From contig JAFUFJ010000020.1 in NCBI GenBank assembly GCA_017469955.1, forward strand, positions 62,001-126,000: a DNA stretch of 64,000 bases, in the 5' to 3' direction. Position 1 is the stretch's first letter; the number at the start of each line of letters is the position of its first letter. This document shows positions 1-9,119 of the stretch, piece by piece. The notes beneath the pieces were generated by a model. That model worked only from the letters and a program-made list of their open reading frames with translations, did not search any database and was not told the DNA's origin. The DNA is from Prevotella sp. (GTDB lineage: Bacteria > Bacteroidota > Bacteroidia > Bacteroidales > Bacteroidaceae). The position numbers were made by a program, and so were the translations under genes.

Positions 1-48
1 AAAGCCGAATAACGTTTCTCCAGGCAAAACGCAAGAAAACAGGAAACA

Positions 49-86
49 AAGAGGGGATGTGCCAGCACTGGTACATCCCCTCTTCT
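49..86 (-). terminator. Hairpin terminator after pdxT
   Basis: Arms GAGGGGATGT (51-60) and ACATCCCCTC (73-82) are perfectly complementary, and an inner CCAG/CTGG pair extends the stem. It lies about 30 bp past the pdxT stop. The U-run is weak in both directions, so it may serve either strand or be a factor-assisted stop. Confidence 0.55.
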
Positions 87-116
87 CTATACAAGCAGGC
101 CCCTCCGCTACGGCAG

Positions 117-695
117 TCATAAGGAACGACTGCCTTCAGCAAGACGCGTCTCTGCCATCTTCATGAAATATCGGTGCATCCGAAGGTCGGAGTCCAGCTC
201 AGGATGGAAGGCCGTCACGAGCTGATTGCCCTCGCGGGCTGCCACGATACGGCCGTCGACTCGGCAAAGAGCACGACACTCGCCACCGGTAATGGCCTCG
301 ATATAAGGTGCCCTGATAAAGGTTAGCGGCACGTCGGCACCCACTTCGTCGACCTGAGCCACGGCATGAAAGCTGCCAAGTTGGCGTCCATAGGCATTGC
401 GACGCACACGGATGTGCATCGTCGAGAGATGGCTTTCCGAGAGGAGTATGAGCCCTGCACAGGTGCCAAAGACAGGCAACCCGCCGAGAATGGCTTCGCG
501 GATGGGTTCAAGAAGCTGCAGGTCGCCGAGCAGTTTCATCATCGTTGTCGACTCTCCCCCTGGCAATACCAGCCCGTCTTTGGGCTGCATCCAGTCGGCA
601 AGCTGGCGCACTTCAAAGGTTTCCACGCCCAGTTTCCCGAGTGCCTGACGATGTTCTATGAAGGCTCCCTGCAAGGCTAATACGGCAATTCTCAT
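117..695 (-). CDS. pdxT: Pyridoxal 5'-phosphate synthase glutaminase subunit PdxT
   Basis: A 192-aa class I glutamine amidotransferase of the deoxyxylulose-5-phosphate-independent vitamin B6 pathway. It releases ammonia from glutamine and passes it to PdxS, the partner encoded just upstream. Visible marks are the oxyanion motif LPGGES near residue 47, the nucleophile elbow [10 protein letters not shown] with Cys near residue 79, and the His/Glu dyad in TAFHPEL near residue 165. The length is normal for the family. It is the last gene of the regulator-pdxS-pdxT run, 59 bp after pdxS, and a hairpin follows. The protein is soluble with no signal peptide. Confidence 0.97.
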   Translation of the reverse strand: MRIAVLALQGAFIEHRQALGKLGVETFEVRQLADWMQPKDGLVLPGGESTTMMKLLGDLQLLEPIREAILGGLPVFGTCAGLILLSESHLSTMHIRVRRNAYGRQLGSFHAVAQVDEVGADVPLTFIRAPYIEAITGGECRALCRVDGRIVAAREGNQLVTAFHPELDSDLRMHRYFMKMAETRLAEGSRSL

Positions 696-754
696 GTCTT
701 CTGCTCCTTCTTCACTGTCGTTTCACAGGAGAGAGCGGCTGCATCAGCCCCGCT

Positions 755-1630
755 CTACTGCCCGCGCTCCTCCATGATAAGCTTGATTTCCTGTTCGTTA
801 ATGCCCACCATTGCCTCGCCAAGGTCTTCACTCAGCTCGGCTAAGAGACGGGCATCGCCATAGTTGGTGACGGCTTTCACGATGGCTGCAGCACGCTTCT
901 GCGGATTACCGCTCTTGAAAATGCCCGAGCCTACGAACACTCCTTCGGCTCCAAGCTGCATCATCAGGGCTGCATCGGCCGGCGTTGCGACGCCTCCTGC
1001 TGCGAAATTCACCACAGGCAGACGCCCATTGTCATGAACAAAGCGCACGAGGTCGAGGGGCACCTGCAGCTGTTTGGCTGCTTCAAACAGCTCATCGTCG
1101 GCCATAGAGACCAGCCGTCGTATCTCGCTTTGCATCTTTCGCATGTGGCGAACGGCCTGAACAATGTCACCAGTTCCCGGCTCTCCCTTGGTTCTTATCA
1201 TCGTTGCCCCCTCAGCTATACGGCGTAAGGCCTCGCCAAGGTCGCGTGCTCCGCAGACGAAGGGTACGTCAAAACGGGTCTTGTCGATATGATAGACATC
1301 GTCAGCAGGGCTCAACACCTCACTTTCGTCAATGTAGTCTATCTCGATGGCCTGCAATATCTGGGCCTCAGCAAAATGACCTATGCGACACTTTGCCATC
1401 ACGGGAATGGAAACTGCCTGCTGAATGCCGCGAATCATCTTGGGATCGCTCATGCGCGATACACCGCCTGCTGCACGAATGTCGGCAGGAATGCGCTCAA
1501 GAGCCATCACTGCACATGCCCCAGCTTCCTCAGCTATACGGGCCTGTTCGGGCGTGGTCACGTCCATAATCACTCCGCCCTTCAGCATTTGAGCCAGCTG
1601 GCGGTTGAGCTGTTGTCTTTCTTGTGTCAT
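755..1630 (-). CDS. pdxS: Pyridoxal 5'-phosphate synthase lyase subunit PdxS
   Basis: A 291-aa (beta/alpha)8 barrel that makes PLP from ribose 5-phosphate, glyceraldehyde 3-phosphate and PdxT-derived ammonia. Hallmarks are [11 protein letters not shown] near residue 75, carrying the conserved Lys, the [14 protein letters not shown] segment, and the phosphate-binding C-terminal part with [15 protein letters not shown] and [11 protein letters not shown]. The length is typical. The ATG overlaps the stop of the upstream ThiD-AraC regulator (ATGA at 1627-1630), so the two are translationally coupled and very probably share a transcript. Confidence 0.97.
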   Translation of the reverse strand: MTQERQQLNRQLAQMLKGGVIMDVTTPEQARIAEEAGACAVMALERIPADIRAAGGVSRMSDPKMIRGIQQAVSIPVMAKCRIGHFAEAQILQAIEIDYIDESEVLSPADDVYHIDKTRFDVPFVCGARDLGEALRRIAEGATMIRTKGEPGTGDIVQAVRHMRKMQSEIRRLVSMADDELFEAAKQLQVPLDLVRFVHDNGRLPVVNFAAGGVATPADAALMMQLGAEGVFVGSGIFKSGNPQKRAAAIVKAVTNYGDARLLAELSEDLGEAMVGINEQEIKLIMEERGQ

Positions 1631-2517
1631 CGTTTTCTGTATTCTGATGGTGTTTGTTTTGTCTGTTTCTTGAAGAATTTAGAGAGATGGGCTTGCGACG
1701 AAAAGCCATGTGCATAGGCGATTTCCTGTACGGTCAGGTCGGTGTTTGCAAGGTCACGACAGATGCTTTCAGTCAGTTTCTCGTCGATAATGGTCTTGGG
1801 GGCTTTGGATGAAATGCGACGAGTCACCTGGGCAAGGTAGCGTGAAGACACGTTCAAACGATCGGCATAATAGGCAACATCGCTGTTCTTGCGATAGCCT
1901 TCGCTGACAGCATCAAGAAACTCATTATAGAGTTCTGAGGCACGACCCTGCACCAGCGAGGAGCGAACAATCTGGGTATTGATGTAGGCTTGTCCGCGTT
2001 TTGTGGCTTCACCCACGTCATGATGCTCAGCAAGAAAGAAGGCTACGGCACTTGCATATCGGTTTGAAAGGCCGTGACGCAGGTTTTCCTTGGGCTCCAA
2101 CACCAGGGTGCAGAGTGGCAAAAGCCGTTCGTGAACGGCTTCCATCACAGCTTTCGGAACAAGGGCGTCACCATGTGTAGACAAGACGATTGGGGCATAT
2201 ATGACATGTCGGGGCCGATAGCGGCGAAGAGCATCAACCACTACGCCGAGCGTGTCTGTCCTTCTGACAAGACCTATCTTCACTGTCTCAGGCTGAATGT
2301 CATTGAACACGGCCTCAAGCTGGCCCTTTACAATGGAAGCAGGCACGTCGTAGAACTCGAGAATGCCCAGCGTAGTCTGCACCGTTATTGACGTAACAAC
2401 TGTTACGGCATGACCTCCAAGCGAGGCAATAGTGGTTACGTCGGCCTGCAATCCTGCTGCTCCTGTGGGATCACAACCCGTAATGGTCAGGATGTTTGTT
2501 GTCTTGTCGGTTGCCAT
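1627..2517 (-). CDS. AraC-type regulator with an N-terminal degenerate ThiD/pyridoxal-kinase-like domain
   Basis: A 296-aa protein. Residues 1 to about 185 align with ThiD (hydroxymethylpyrimidine kinase, ribokinase fold): it keeps [16 protein letters not shown], the VTSITVQTT strand and KIGLVR. Compared with E. coli ThiD recalled from memory, about 75 residues are missing between [15 protein letters not shown] and the last helices; these hold the KGGH strand and the GTGC anion-hole loop, and the loop position now reads HGLSNRYAS. Residues about 190-296 form an AraC double HTH ([17 protein letters not shown] ... [20 protein letters not shown]). The inference is a catalytically dead kinase used as a ligand sensor (HMP, pyridoxal or a vitamer) that controls the pdxST operon it heads. 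Confidence 0.85.
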   Translation of the reverse strand: MATDKTTNILTITGCDPTGAAGLQADVTTIASLGGHAVTVVTSITVQTTLGILEFYDVPASIVKGQLEAVFNDIQPETVKIGLVRRTDTLGVVVDALRRYRPRHVIYAPIVLSTHGDALVPKAVMEAVHERLLPLCTLVLEPKENLRHGLSNRYASAVAFFLAEHHDVGEATKRGQAYINTQIVRSSLVQGRASELYNEFLDAVSEGYRKNSDVAYYADRLNVSSRYLAQVTRRISSKAPKTIIDEKLTESICRDLANTDLTVQEIAYAHGFSSQAHLSKFFKKQTKQTPSEYRKR

Positions 2518-2641
2518 TTTCTACCTTCGTGTTTGATTTCGACATGCAAAATAACACAAAATTGTCTGAATAAAAAAGATGATGTTCCCTTTTAGACAAA
2601 GAAAACATCATTTTGTATAAGATTTAAGAGCCATCGTTCAG

Positions 2642-3424
2642 CTACTTGATGTCAATGTCTCGCGTAACGTTCTCTACTTTAACTTGCACAGAATAGTCGA
2701 CAGGACGCAGCAAGATATGGTCGTAGTTATCATAAGAAAGGCCGTTGAGACTGCCGCGATTGACGACGAGTGTGCCGATGTGACTTCCTCCATCATCGTA
2801 TACTGTACCACCACTCATACACAATTGAACATGCCCGACAGCTGAATACTCGAGCCCGACACTTCCAGTATTTTCAATCTTCAGGCTGTCAATGCGACAC
2901 TTTCTCAAGTCTACACAATACAGGTCAGAGCAGCTTAGGGAACTGATCTGCATGCCAAAAATCTCCAAATTCGACTGATTTTCAAACTGAACACGCGACA
3001 AAGGACTGGACAAGGTGATTCGAATGGGAATCATGTGCGTATATGTATCCCCCGTTGTATCTGGCAATTGCTCAAGGGAGAGACTATAATCTTCCATCTT
3101 TTGCAAGGCTTCTTCTGTGAGATTAAACTTTAGTGTGTCACCCTCCTGCCACACTTTCACCAGACGAGGCGGATAGGTTGCAGTGTTTTCCTCGCCAGCT
3201 GTCACGGCAATCTCTACATGATAATAACTGTCTGTGTAGGCAGAGTCATTGCATGCTGACAGTATTGTAGCAACAGGCTGCAGCTGAATGGTCTCGACAT
3301 CAGTGTCAACATTAATGACATCTTTGGACGAACCGTCACCCAAGGCCGTTATAAAGGGGACCATAACCATGAAAATCCAGGTCACTCCAATGAGTAAAAA
3401 CGTAAATATAGTCGACTTTTTCAT
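2642..3424 (-). CDS. Membrane-anchored GIN/adhesin-head-like protein
   Basis: A 260-aa protein with one N-terminal hydrophobic segment (residues 5-28) that may be an uncleaved signal anchor. The remainder is beta-rich with a run of short repeating strands (residues about 130-240: RVQFENQSNLEIFGM, LSCSDLYCVDLRKC, SLKIENTGSVGLEY) like the right-handed beta-helix of the DUF2807/GIN family. I did not recognise a specific family. It is the last gene of a packed minus-strand run and follows an ABC-2-type transporter, so it may be a surface partner of that exporter. There is no catalytic motif to assign. Confidence 0.6.
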   Translation of the reverse strand: MKKSTIFTFLLIGVTWIFMVMVPFITALGDGSSKDVINVDTDVETIQLQPVATILSACNDSAYTDSYYHVEIAVTAGEENTATYPPRLVKVWQEGDTLKFNLTEEALQKMEDYSLSLEQLPDTTGDTYTHMIPIRITLSSPLSRVQFENQSNLEIFGMQISSLSCSDLYCVDLRKCRIDSLKIENTGSVGLEYSAVGHVQLCMSGGTVYDDGGSHIGTLVVNRGSLNGLSYDNYDHILLRPVDYSVQVKVENVTRDIDIK

Positions 3425-3450
3425 ACCGTTTGCTTTTTTGTTTTCTTGCT

Positions 3451-4215
3451 TTACAGCCTGTCAATGATCTCCATTTCCCAGTATCGCCAATAGGATAATG
3501 CCCAGCATAGCAAGGGCAACAGCCACAGATAGGCGTTCATAATCTTTGAACTAAAGTCCATGTCTGCTGCAAAAACGATAAAACTTGCCGTGGAACATCC
3601 GCCCAACAAGCCGATGACAAACAAGGCAATTGCAGTTGAAAGCAGCGGGCGACGGGGAAAGAAGCTGCCTCCCAACACGAAGAACGACGTGAATACCAGA
3701 TAAGCCCGAATTATTTCCATGTTCATAAAGCCTCCATTTCCACACAAAGGAAGTAAGCCTATATGGCATGAGACGGGAGAAATAGCCGAGAAAACACAAA
3801 CCCTCAACGCATCGACAGCATAGAAACTCAAGAGAAAAACAATCATATAGCCCGGCACATACAGCAGCCATCGTGTCAACCAACTTTCAAATGTTGTGAC
3901 AGGAGTGGTAAGCACAAAGATGCGTTCGGGCTTCCTTCCGAGGTCAATCCACATGAGTGATGCCGAATAGCAGCCACCAACGAAAAACAGAAATGCTGCG
4001 AAAGCCGCCTCAACAGACCATATAGGATCCGTTGTTTGCCAACTATCTCCATCCAAATATTTTACATATGTTGTTGAGCCCATCCAGAAAATCACGATGA
4101 AAAGGAGACCCAACAAGAGGAAGAACCGCATCAGATTCATCCGTAAACGCTCAACAAACAGCTTATGAAAATATAGCGAGAAGCGTCTGAACTCAAAGAA
4201 ATCACTCTTGCACAT
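3451..4215 (-). CDS. ABC transporter permease (ABC-2-like, six-TM)
   Basis: A 254-aa polytopic protein with about six hydrophobic segments (around residues 30-50, 70-90, 115-135, 165-180, 190-215 and 225-245) and a positively charged N-terminus. It is probably the membrane half of the exporter whose ATPase is encoded immediately upstream: the two genes overlap by 14 bp (4202-4215). The substrate is unknown. A GIN-like surface protein follows 26 bp downstream. Bacteroidetes often carry similar small ABC-2 modules beside hypothetical envelope proteins. Confidence 0.7.
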   Translation of the reverse strand: MCKSDFFEFRRFSLYFHKLFVERLRMNLMRFFLLLGLLFIVIFWMGSTTYVKYLDGDSWQTTDPIWSVEAAFAAFLFFVGGCYSASLMWIDLGRKPERIFVLTTPVTTFESWLTRWLLYVPGYMIVFLLSFYAVDALRVCVFSAISPVSCHIGLLPLCGNGGFMNMEIIRAYLVFTSFFVLGGSFFPRRPLLSTAIALFVIGLLGGCSTASFIVFAADMDFSSKIMNAYLWLLPLLCWALSYWRYWEMEIIDRL

Positions 4216-4924
4216 ATATACTTTCCTTTCTTATTAAGTCCTTATAAAAGGCCTCCAAGTCTAACGCTTCTCCCACTCGAATGTCGTCAGCGTCCACGTC
4301 AGCGATGACATGACTGTGGTCGATCATTAAGACATGGTCGAGTATTTGCTCAACATCCTTCACCTGATGGGTCGACACAACAAAGATGCTATCGGCCTTT
4401 TTGCCGGCAAGAATGAACTCTCTGAACTGCTGTTTTCCTAAGATGTCAAGCCCGTTAGTGGGCTCATCCATCAGCAGAACCTTTGTGTGGGTGGCCATTG
4501 CAAAGCTCATAAATATCTTTTTTCGCTGCCCAAGCGAGAGCGCTCCAAGGTTTACATTCGAGGTCATTCCAAAGGTTTGCAGGTATGTATGCATGTCGTC
4601 TTCCGAGAAATGAGGATAGAATACGCTGTTCGTCCGAATGTAATCATCCAGAGAAACATGAGGCAATTCAAACTCATCTGGCACGATAAATACTTCTCTC
4701 ATTGTGGCAGGAAGGCGACGACGCACGTCGATTCCGTCGCACAACACATGGCCTTCTTGGGGAGTCAGCAGACCTGCCATCAGATAAAGCAGGGTCGATT
4801 TGCCCGCCCCATTTGGCCCAAGCAGACCATAGATATGGCCTGTTTCGAGCTGCATGTTGAACTCTCTGAACACGATATCACCATGCGACGGATATCGAAA
4901 GGAAAGGTTCTGGATGTCTATCAT
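4202..4924 (-). CDS. ABC transporter ATP-binding protein
   Basis: A 240-aa nucleotide-binding subunit with Walker A GPNGAGKST near residue 36, a signature LSLGQRKK near residue 128, Walker B KVLLMDEPTNGLD near residue 148, and a switch His in VVSTHQ. The C-terminal 30 residues are acidic and the total length fits the CcmA/NatA-type exporters. It is the partner of the six-TM protein that overlaps its 3' end. The start lies 19 bp after the AlaX-like gene, which suggests it belongs to the same transcript as the upstream peptidase and amylase genes. Confidence 0.9.
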   Translation of the reverse strand: MIDIQNLSFRYPSHGDIVFREFNMQLETGHIYGLLGPNGAGKSTLLYLMAGLLTPQEGHVLCDGIDVRRRLPATMREVFIVPDEFELPHVSLDDYIRTNSVFYPHFSEDDMHTYLQTFGMTSNVNLGALSLGQRKKIFMSFAMATHTKVLLMDEPTNGLDILGKQQFREFILAGKKADSIFVVSTHQVKDVEQILDHVLMIDHSHVIADVDADDIRVGEALDLEAFYKDLIRKESIYVQE

Positions 4925-4943
4925 TGCAAGTCAATTGTTTTTA

Positions 4944-5447
4944 TCATACGATTTTAAAACGGATACGGAAAGTATGACGGTCGTTATCCCAATTAGTTCC
5001 GAGCATTTCAAACCGGCCTATCTGCGAGGTGCTTCTCACATGTTTGCCGATACAGGGACATACATCGTAGTCTCCGATGCGGACTATGCGGATGGTCTCT
5101 GAGGCATTGTCGGGTAAACGGTCGAGGCTGATGCGACTGTCCGACGAGCCTTCAGGGGCATTTCCGACAAGGTTTTCGATCTCACTTCTGGTCAAGAACT
5201 CGAATGTCACAGGCATGTCTTGCGCTATCAGTTCGTTCATCTCGCGCTCAATGGCCTGCTCTTCGCGCCTGTCTGGCTTGTGATCAATCTGCCAAGAGAT
5301 CTTACTCTTCTTACGTTCGATGTGTGCATTGGTGCTGCGTTCACATCCAAATAGTCGTTGCATCACCTGATTGAGCAGGTGTTCTGCGGTATGAGCAGGC
5401 GGAAATTCTTCCTTATTATGCTCATTCAGTATATAATCTTCGTTCAT
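4944..5447 (-). CDS. AlaX-like alanyl/threonyl-tRNA editing-domain protein
   Basis: About 167 aa. It shows the editing-domain metal motif HTAEHLL near residue 19 (HxxxH) and the second half of the site in YDVCPCIGKHV (CxxxH-type) near the C-terminus, as in free-standing AlaX proteins that hydrolyse mischarged Ser- or Gly-tRNA(Ala). The domain is small and lacks the N-terminal beta-barrel of longer AlaX forms. I chose the ATG at 5447 because it overlaps the TGA of the upstream peptidase gene (ATGA at 5444-5447); a longer in-frame start would sit inside that gene. It acts in the cytosol. Confidence 0.8.
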   Translation of the reverse strand: MNEDYILNEHNKEEFPPAHTAEHLLNQVMQRLFGCERSTNAHIERKKSKISWQIDHKPDRREEQAIEREMNELIAQDMPVTFEFLTRSEIENLVGNAPEGSSDSRISLDRLPDNASETIRIVRIGDYDVCPCIGKHVRSTSQIGRFEMLGTNWDNDRHTFRIRFKIV

Positions 5448-6613
5448 AAGTCGTATTGTTGCCCGGCAGTCTGCCGTGACTTCTCCTCCAGCATCCATTC
5501 CATCGTGGCAATTGCAGCCCTTGCTTCTCCAGGGAAAGCATAGCGGTTCAGGCTGGCTTTGACCGATGAAAACCGGTCGAGAGCCTGCTGTTCCTTGCCT
5601 TCATAGATCAATTCATAGGCAAAGAGTATGGTCTGTTTGCCGGCAGAAGACTTTGCTGCCGTCTTCACATAGCTCTGCAATTGCCGGGTCCACAATCGGT
5701 CAACCACCTCCTTTCGGCCTGTGGTTATGAGTTCCAGGAGCACCTGTTCGCCGTCAATCTCCATTTGTATGAGCGCGGGAACTGTCGGAGTTGCTGCCTT
5801 GACTTGCTCCAGATATGCGCGAGCTTCCTCATAAAGGTTCTGGTCTTCGAGCCACCCGATGCGGTTGACTTGTGCTGCCAGTGTGATTGAATCGGCATAT
5901 CCCTCTGCCTGATGGATGTCAAACCACGCCGCCGGCATTTCGGAAAGTCGCTTGCCATAGGTTAGTTTCGCAGCCATTCGCAGCTGGCTTTCAAAGTCTT
6001 TCCGTAGCTCGGGATGTCGCCATAAGGCCAGAATGTTCCTGCCATCGTTATTGATATAGCTTTTCGAAAAGGGTATTGCATTGGTCAAACCCATCAGCAA
6101 GCCGGCCATCACCATCATCATGAAGAAGCACTCCCAGAACATTGGCAGGTCATGATGGCTCAAGACGAGCATCGAGCCCATGGCCACCATGAAGTTCATC
6201 AGCACCCCTCCTGCATTATACAGCAGATATGGCACGCCGGTTTCTCTGGCCGGCGGTTCCATCAAGCATTGTCCTCCTGTGCCTGCAAGGGCATATCGGC
6301 GGAAGTGAAACCTGCCCTGTTCGTCGCGCAGCAGTGTCAGAGATCCCACGCGATAGGAAACAAAGCGATAGCCGGTGAGCAGTCCTAAGAGGCAGTGGCC
6401 TGCCTCATGAAGCATGATGTTGAGCATCATCGCGAGAATCAGCGAAAGCAATGAGCTGACGATTGCCCACAAAAGCCGATGGCTTTCCACGTCTGATGCC
6501 GACTTGAATGCAGCCAAGTCGCCTCCTGACAGCACGATGATCAGCACCGCAATGGCCAGCCCTATCACGAAACCGGCCAAGAGACCTGTCAGATTTTTCA
6601 GCACGTTCTTCAT
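5444..6613 (-). CDS. M50 (site-2 protease)-like membrane metalloprotease
   Basis: A 389-aa protein. It has an N-terminal hydrophobic helix (residues 8-30), then a second helix holding the zinc motif HEAGH at residues 69-73, and further hydrophobic segments to about residue 205. The last 170 residues are soluble and helical, possibly TPR-like. M50 proteases cleave within membrane segments; the motif AGGVLMNF near residue 135 resembles the family's second conserved region (N/P-x-x-N). The partner and substrate are unknown. Four-base overlaps with the amylase gene (6610-6613) and the AlaX gene (5444-5447) point to coupled translation. Confidence 0.7.
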   Translation of the reverse strand: MKNVLKNLTGLLAGFVIGLAIAVLIIVLSGGDLAAFKSASDVESHRLLWAIVSSLLSLILAMMLNIMLHEAGHCLLGLLTGYRFVSYRVGSLTLLRDEQGRFHFRRYALAGTGGQCLMEPPARETGVPYLLYNAGGVLMNFMVAMGSMLVLSHHDLPMFWECFFMMMVMAGLLMGLTNAIPFSKSYINNDGRNILALWRHPELRKDFESQLRMAAKLTYGKRLSEMPAAWFDIHQAEGYADSITLAAQVNRIGWLEDQNLYEEARAYLEQVKAATPTVPALIQMEIDGEQVLLELITTGRKEVVDRLWTRQLQSYVKTAAKSSAGKQTILFAYELIYEGKEQQALDRFSSVKASLNRYAFPGEARAAIATMEWMLEEKSRQTAGQQYDL

Positions 6614-8190
6614 AGCACCACTTTATATACGCGCCCGCCATGGGCAGGAACGACTGCCTCGACAGGCTGGATTGGCGAGAGCCTGAGGACGGTTTTTTCT
6701 TGTGACAGCAGGTCAGTCGCCTCCACTTCTATCGGTGTATCTCCATGAGGTTGGGCAATTCCGAGATAGTCGAAGGCATGCTGTGGGATGTTGATTCCGC
6801 AGCGGACTTCCGAATCAGAGAAGTTGGCTACGACGAGAAGCATTTCGTTTCCGCTCTTGCGCAGGAAGGCATATTGCCTACTGGCATCAAACGTCTGCGA
6901 GTCAAGGTTTACATACATCAGGTCGAAGAAGGTGCCTTCACGTGCAGCAGGCTCCTTCTGGGCGATGTTGAGCAGCAGGCTATAGGTCTGTTCCAGGCTT
7001 CTTTCTTCCTCTGAAAGCTGGCTTCTGTCGTAGAGACCCCTCAGCAGTGAGCCGACGGTCCAGTAGTCGAATATGGTTGTACGGCCGTCTTTCCCGCTGA
7101 AACCCTCGGCATCCATGCCCCGCTCTCCATACTCTTGTCCCATATAGAGCATGAAAGGATTGGTCTGCATGAGCACACTTATGATGGCAGCAGGCACTCC
7201 CTTGCGCCCGTCACCGGCAAAGAAGTCGGATGCGATGCGCTGTTCATCATGGTTCTCAAGGAAGTAAAGCATGTGCTGACGGATGTCGTCTGTGGCCTGC
7301 CACTGGCAGGTAATGTCGGAAGCGGGACGGCGCTTGCACACCACATCGCGCAGGCAATCGTACATGCCCACTTTGTCATATAGGTAGGTAAAGCCGCTTG
7401 CGATGTACTCACGATAGAGGAATGGATTGTAGACTTCGCCGATGAAATCGATATCGGGGAATGCTTTCCTGACGGCAGCCGTGGCATATCTCCAGAAGCT
7501 TGACGGCACCATTTCGGCCATATCGCACCGAAAGGCGTCGACACCCTTCTGAGACCAGAACAACAATATGGCCGTCATTTTGTCCCATGTGTCGTGATGG
7601 TCGTAGTTGAGCTTGACGGTTTCATACCAGTCGCCCGTCGAAGGCTGGCATGAGAAGACATTGTTGCCCGTGGCACGCGCAGGCTTTTCGGCGTAGTTTC
7701 CGATGCGAACTTCCCCGTCGAGCAGGTAAAAGTTCTCGTCGGAGAGGTCCTTTGTGCCTTCGGGAAGACAGACTGAACGGTATTCACGGGCCACATGATT
7801 GGGCACAAAGTCCATGACTACCTTCAGTCCGGCACGGTGAGTACGCTCGATAAGGGCCTCCCACTCCCCCATTCTGCCGGCAATGTCGGTCGCCAAGTCG
7901 GGATCAACATCGTAATAGTCGGCAATGGCGTAGGGCGAGCCGGCCACACCTTTCACCACGTCGGGCGACTGTCGAGGAATGCCATGGGCTGTATAGTCGG
8001 TCTGAGTGGCATGGCGGATGACGCCCGTATACCAGACATGCGTGAATCCCATCTCACGGATGTGGTCGAGAACTGCCGTGCTGAAGTCGCTGAACTTGCC
8101 GCTTCCGCACTCTGAGAGCTGTCCTCCCTGAACGTTGTTGGCGGTCCGGTTGCCGAAGAGCCGTGGCAGCACTTGATAGATTGCAATCAT
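6610..8190 (-). CDS. Alpha-amylase family (GH13) glycoside hydrolase
   Basis: A 526-aa (beta/alpha)8 amylase-like enzyme without a signal peptide, so cytoplasmic. The four GH13 regions are visible: VVMDFVPNH near residue 130, the nucleophile Asp in GVDAFRCDMAEM near residue 220, the acid Glu in FIGEVYNP near residue 252, and ENHDEQRIAS near residue 313. The C-terminal beta domain (residues about 430-526) is short. It probably acts on malto-oligosaccharides or glycogen. It is the first gene of the overlapping minus-strand run 8190-2642; its mixture of functions suggests co-transcription more than a common pathway. Confidence 0.92.
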   Translation of the reverse strand: MIAIYQVLPRLFGNRTANNVQGGQLSECGSGKFSDFSTAVLDHIREMGFTHVWYTGVIRHATQTDYTAHGIPRQSPDVVKGVAGSPYAIADYYDVDPDLATDIAGRMGEWEALIERTHRAGLKVVMDFVPNHVAREYRSVCLPEGTKDLSDENFYLLDGEVRIGNYAEKPARATGNNVFSCQPSTGDWYETVKLNYDHHDTWDKMTAILLFWSQKGVDAFRCDMAEMVPSSFWRYATAAVRKAFPDIDFIGEVYNPFLYREYIASGFTYLYDKVGMYDCLRDVVCKRRPASDITCQWQATDDIRQHMLYFLENHDEQRIASDFFAGDGRKGVPAAIISVLMQTNPFMLYMGQEYGERGMDAEGFSGKDGRTTIFDYWTVGSLLRGLYDRSQLSEEERSLEQTYSLLLNIAQKEPAAREGTFFDLMYVNLDSQTFDASRQYAFLRKSGNEMLLVVANFSDSEVRCGINIPQHAFDYLGIAQPHGDTPIEVEATDLLSQEKTVLRLSPIQPVEAVVPAHGGRVYKVVL

Positions 8191-8317
8191 TGTTTAGTAG
8201 TCTTTTCGTTTGTATATACGCAACGAAAGGCCCAAAGGGGCGTGTCTTCTCGCGACAGTCTGCCGTTCTGTTGCCGGCATCCTCATGCGCCCTTTAAGCC
8301 TTTCTGCCTTTCTTTGC

Positions 8318-8914
8318 TTATGCCAGCTGCAGTTGAATGCCGTTGTCGCGAGCCATGCGTCTCATGTTGAGCAGGGCATATCGCATGCGTCCAAGGGCTG
8401 TATTGATGCTGACGCTGGTGGCATCGGCAATCTCCTTGAACGACATCTGCTGGAAGTAGCGCATATATACCACTTCGCGCTGCACCGCAGGCAGCATGTT
8501 CATCATCCGCTTCACGTCGCTCAGCACCTGTGCATTGACAAACTCCATCTCGATGTTCGATTCGAGCAAGTCGCTGCCGCTTAGGTTTGACAGGTCATTT
8601 GTCTCGTTGGCCTCCACCACACGGTCGGCCTTTTGCTCTCGATACCAGTCCATCATCACGTTATGAGCGATGCGCATCACCCACGCACTGAACTTGCCGC
8701 TTGTCGTATACCGTCCTTGCTGCAGGCGGGTAATCACCTTGAAGAAAGTCTCCTGAAACAGGTCTTCGGCCGTGTCGCGGTCGTGAACTACGTATAGTAT
8801 ATAAGAAAACAACTTCGACTGATTGCGTGACAATAGCAAATCGAAAGCCTTATTATTCCCATCTACGTAAGACAATGCCAACTCTTCATCGGTCATTTCT
8901 TTCAAATTCTTCAT
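8318..8914 (-). CDS. ECF-type RNA polymerase sigma factor
   Basis: A 198-aa sigma-70 family protein of group 4. The sigma2 domain covers residues about 20-95 (DRDTAEDLFQETFFKVI, then FSAWVMRIAHNVMMDWYR). The sigma4 domain covers residues about 135-190 (LPAVQREVVYMRYFQQMSFKEIADATSVSINTALGRMRYAL). The region between carries an acidic linker. No anti-sigma factor with a FecR or zinc-binding signature is next to it, so control must be elsewhere or transcriptional. A good Bacteroidales promoter lies at 9004-9035, about 90 bp upstream of the ATG. Confidence 0.95.
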   Translation of the reverse strand: MKNLKEMTDEELALSYVDGNNKAFDLLLSRNQSKLFSYILYVVHDRDTAEDLFQETFFKVITRLQQGRYTTSGKFSAWVMRIAHNVMMDWYREQKADRVVEANETNDLSNLSGSDLLESNIEMEFVNAQVLSDVKRMMNMLPAVQREVVYMRYFQQMSFKEIADATSVSINTALGRMRYALLNMRRMARDNGIQLQLA

Positions 8915-9003
8915 CGTTTTTGCAGTTTAAAATGAAGTAGAATTCTCGTCGATAGGCTGTAAAGTTTTAAAGGTTTGACAAATTTCTGTTATTGATCACG
9001 CTG

Positions 9004-9035
9004 CAAAGATAAAGACTTTTCATGATTCCACCAAA
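9004..9035 (-). promoter_or_regulatory. Promoter of the ECF sigma gene
   Basis: Read on the minus strand, a TTTG at 9035-9032, 20 bp, then TATCTTTG at 9011-9004 matches the Bacteroidales sigma-ABfr consensus. An A/T-rich tract lies upstream. The predicted start is near 8997, leaving a leader of about 80 nt. Its whole context resembles the promoter at 9120-9151. Confidence 0.7.
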
Positions 9036-9044
9036 TTTTTTCCG

Positions 9045-9113
9045 AAAAAAAGAGGTTGGTGCAGGACGCTACCAACCTCGGGAAACGATTTCAATAAATT
9101 CGAAATCAAAAAG
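9045..9113 (-). ncRNA. Candidate orphan small RNA (about 70 nt)
   Basis: No gene is encoded on this strand here, yet there is a full transcription unit: a promoter at 9120-9151, a weak hairpin GATTTC/GAAATC (9087-9092 with 9101-9106), then a strong stem GAGGTTGGT/ACCAACCTC (9052-9060 with 9071-9079) followed on the minus strand by seven U. The unit ends just before the sigma-factor promoter. It may be a small RNA or only a terminator that insulates the sigma gene. This is inferred from signals alone; I recognise no RNA family. Confidence 0.45.
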
Positions 9114-9119
9114 ATGCGA

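Noticed and set aside
2518..2641. A TPP or other riboswitch before the ThiD-AraC regulator
   Set aside because: The spacer of 124 bp is A/T-rich and shows no THI-box-like conserved segments.
8191..8914. An anti-sigma factor next to the ECF sigma gene
   Set aside because: No frame with a transmembrane helix and FecR or zinc anti-sigma signature lies on either side; the downstream neighbour is the amylase.
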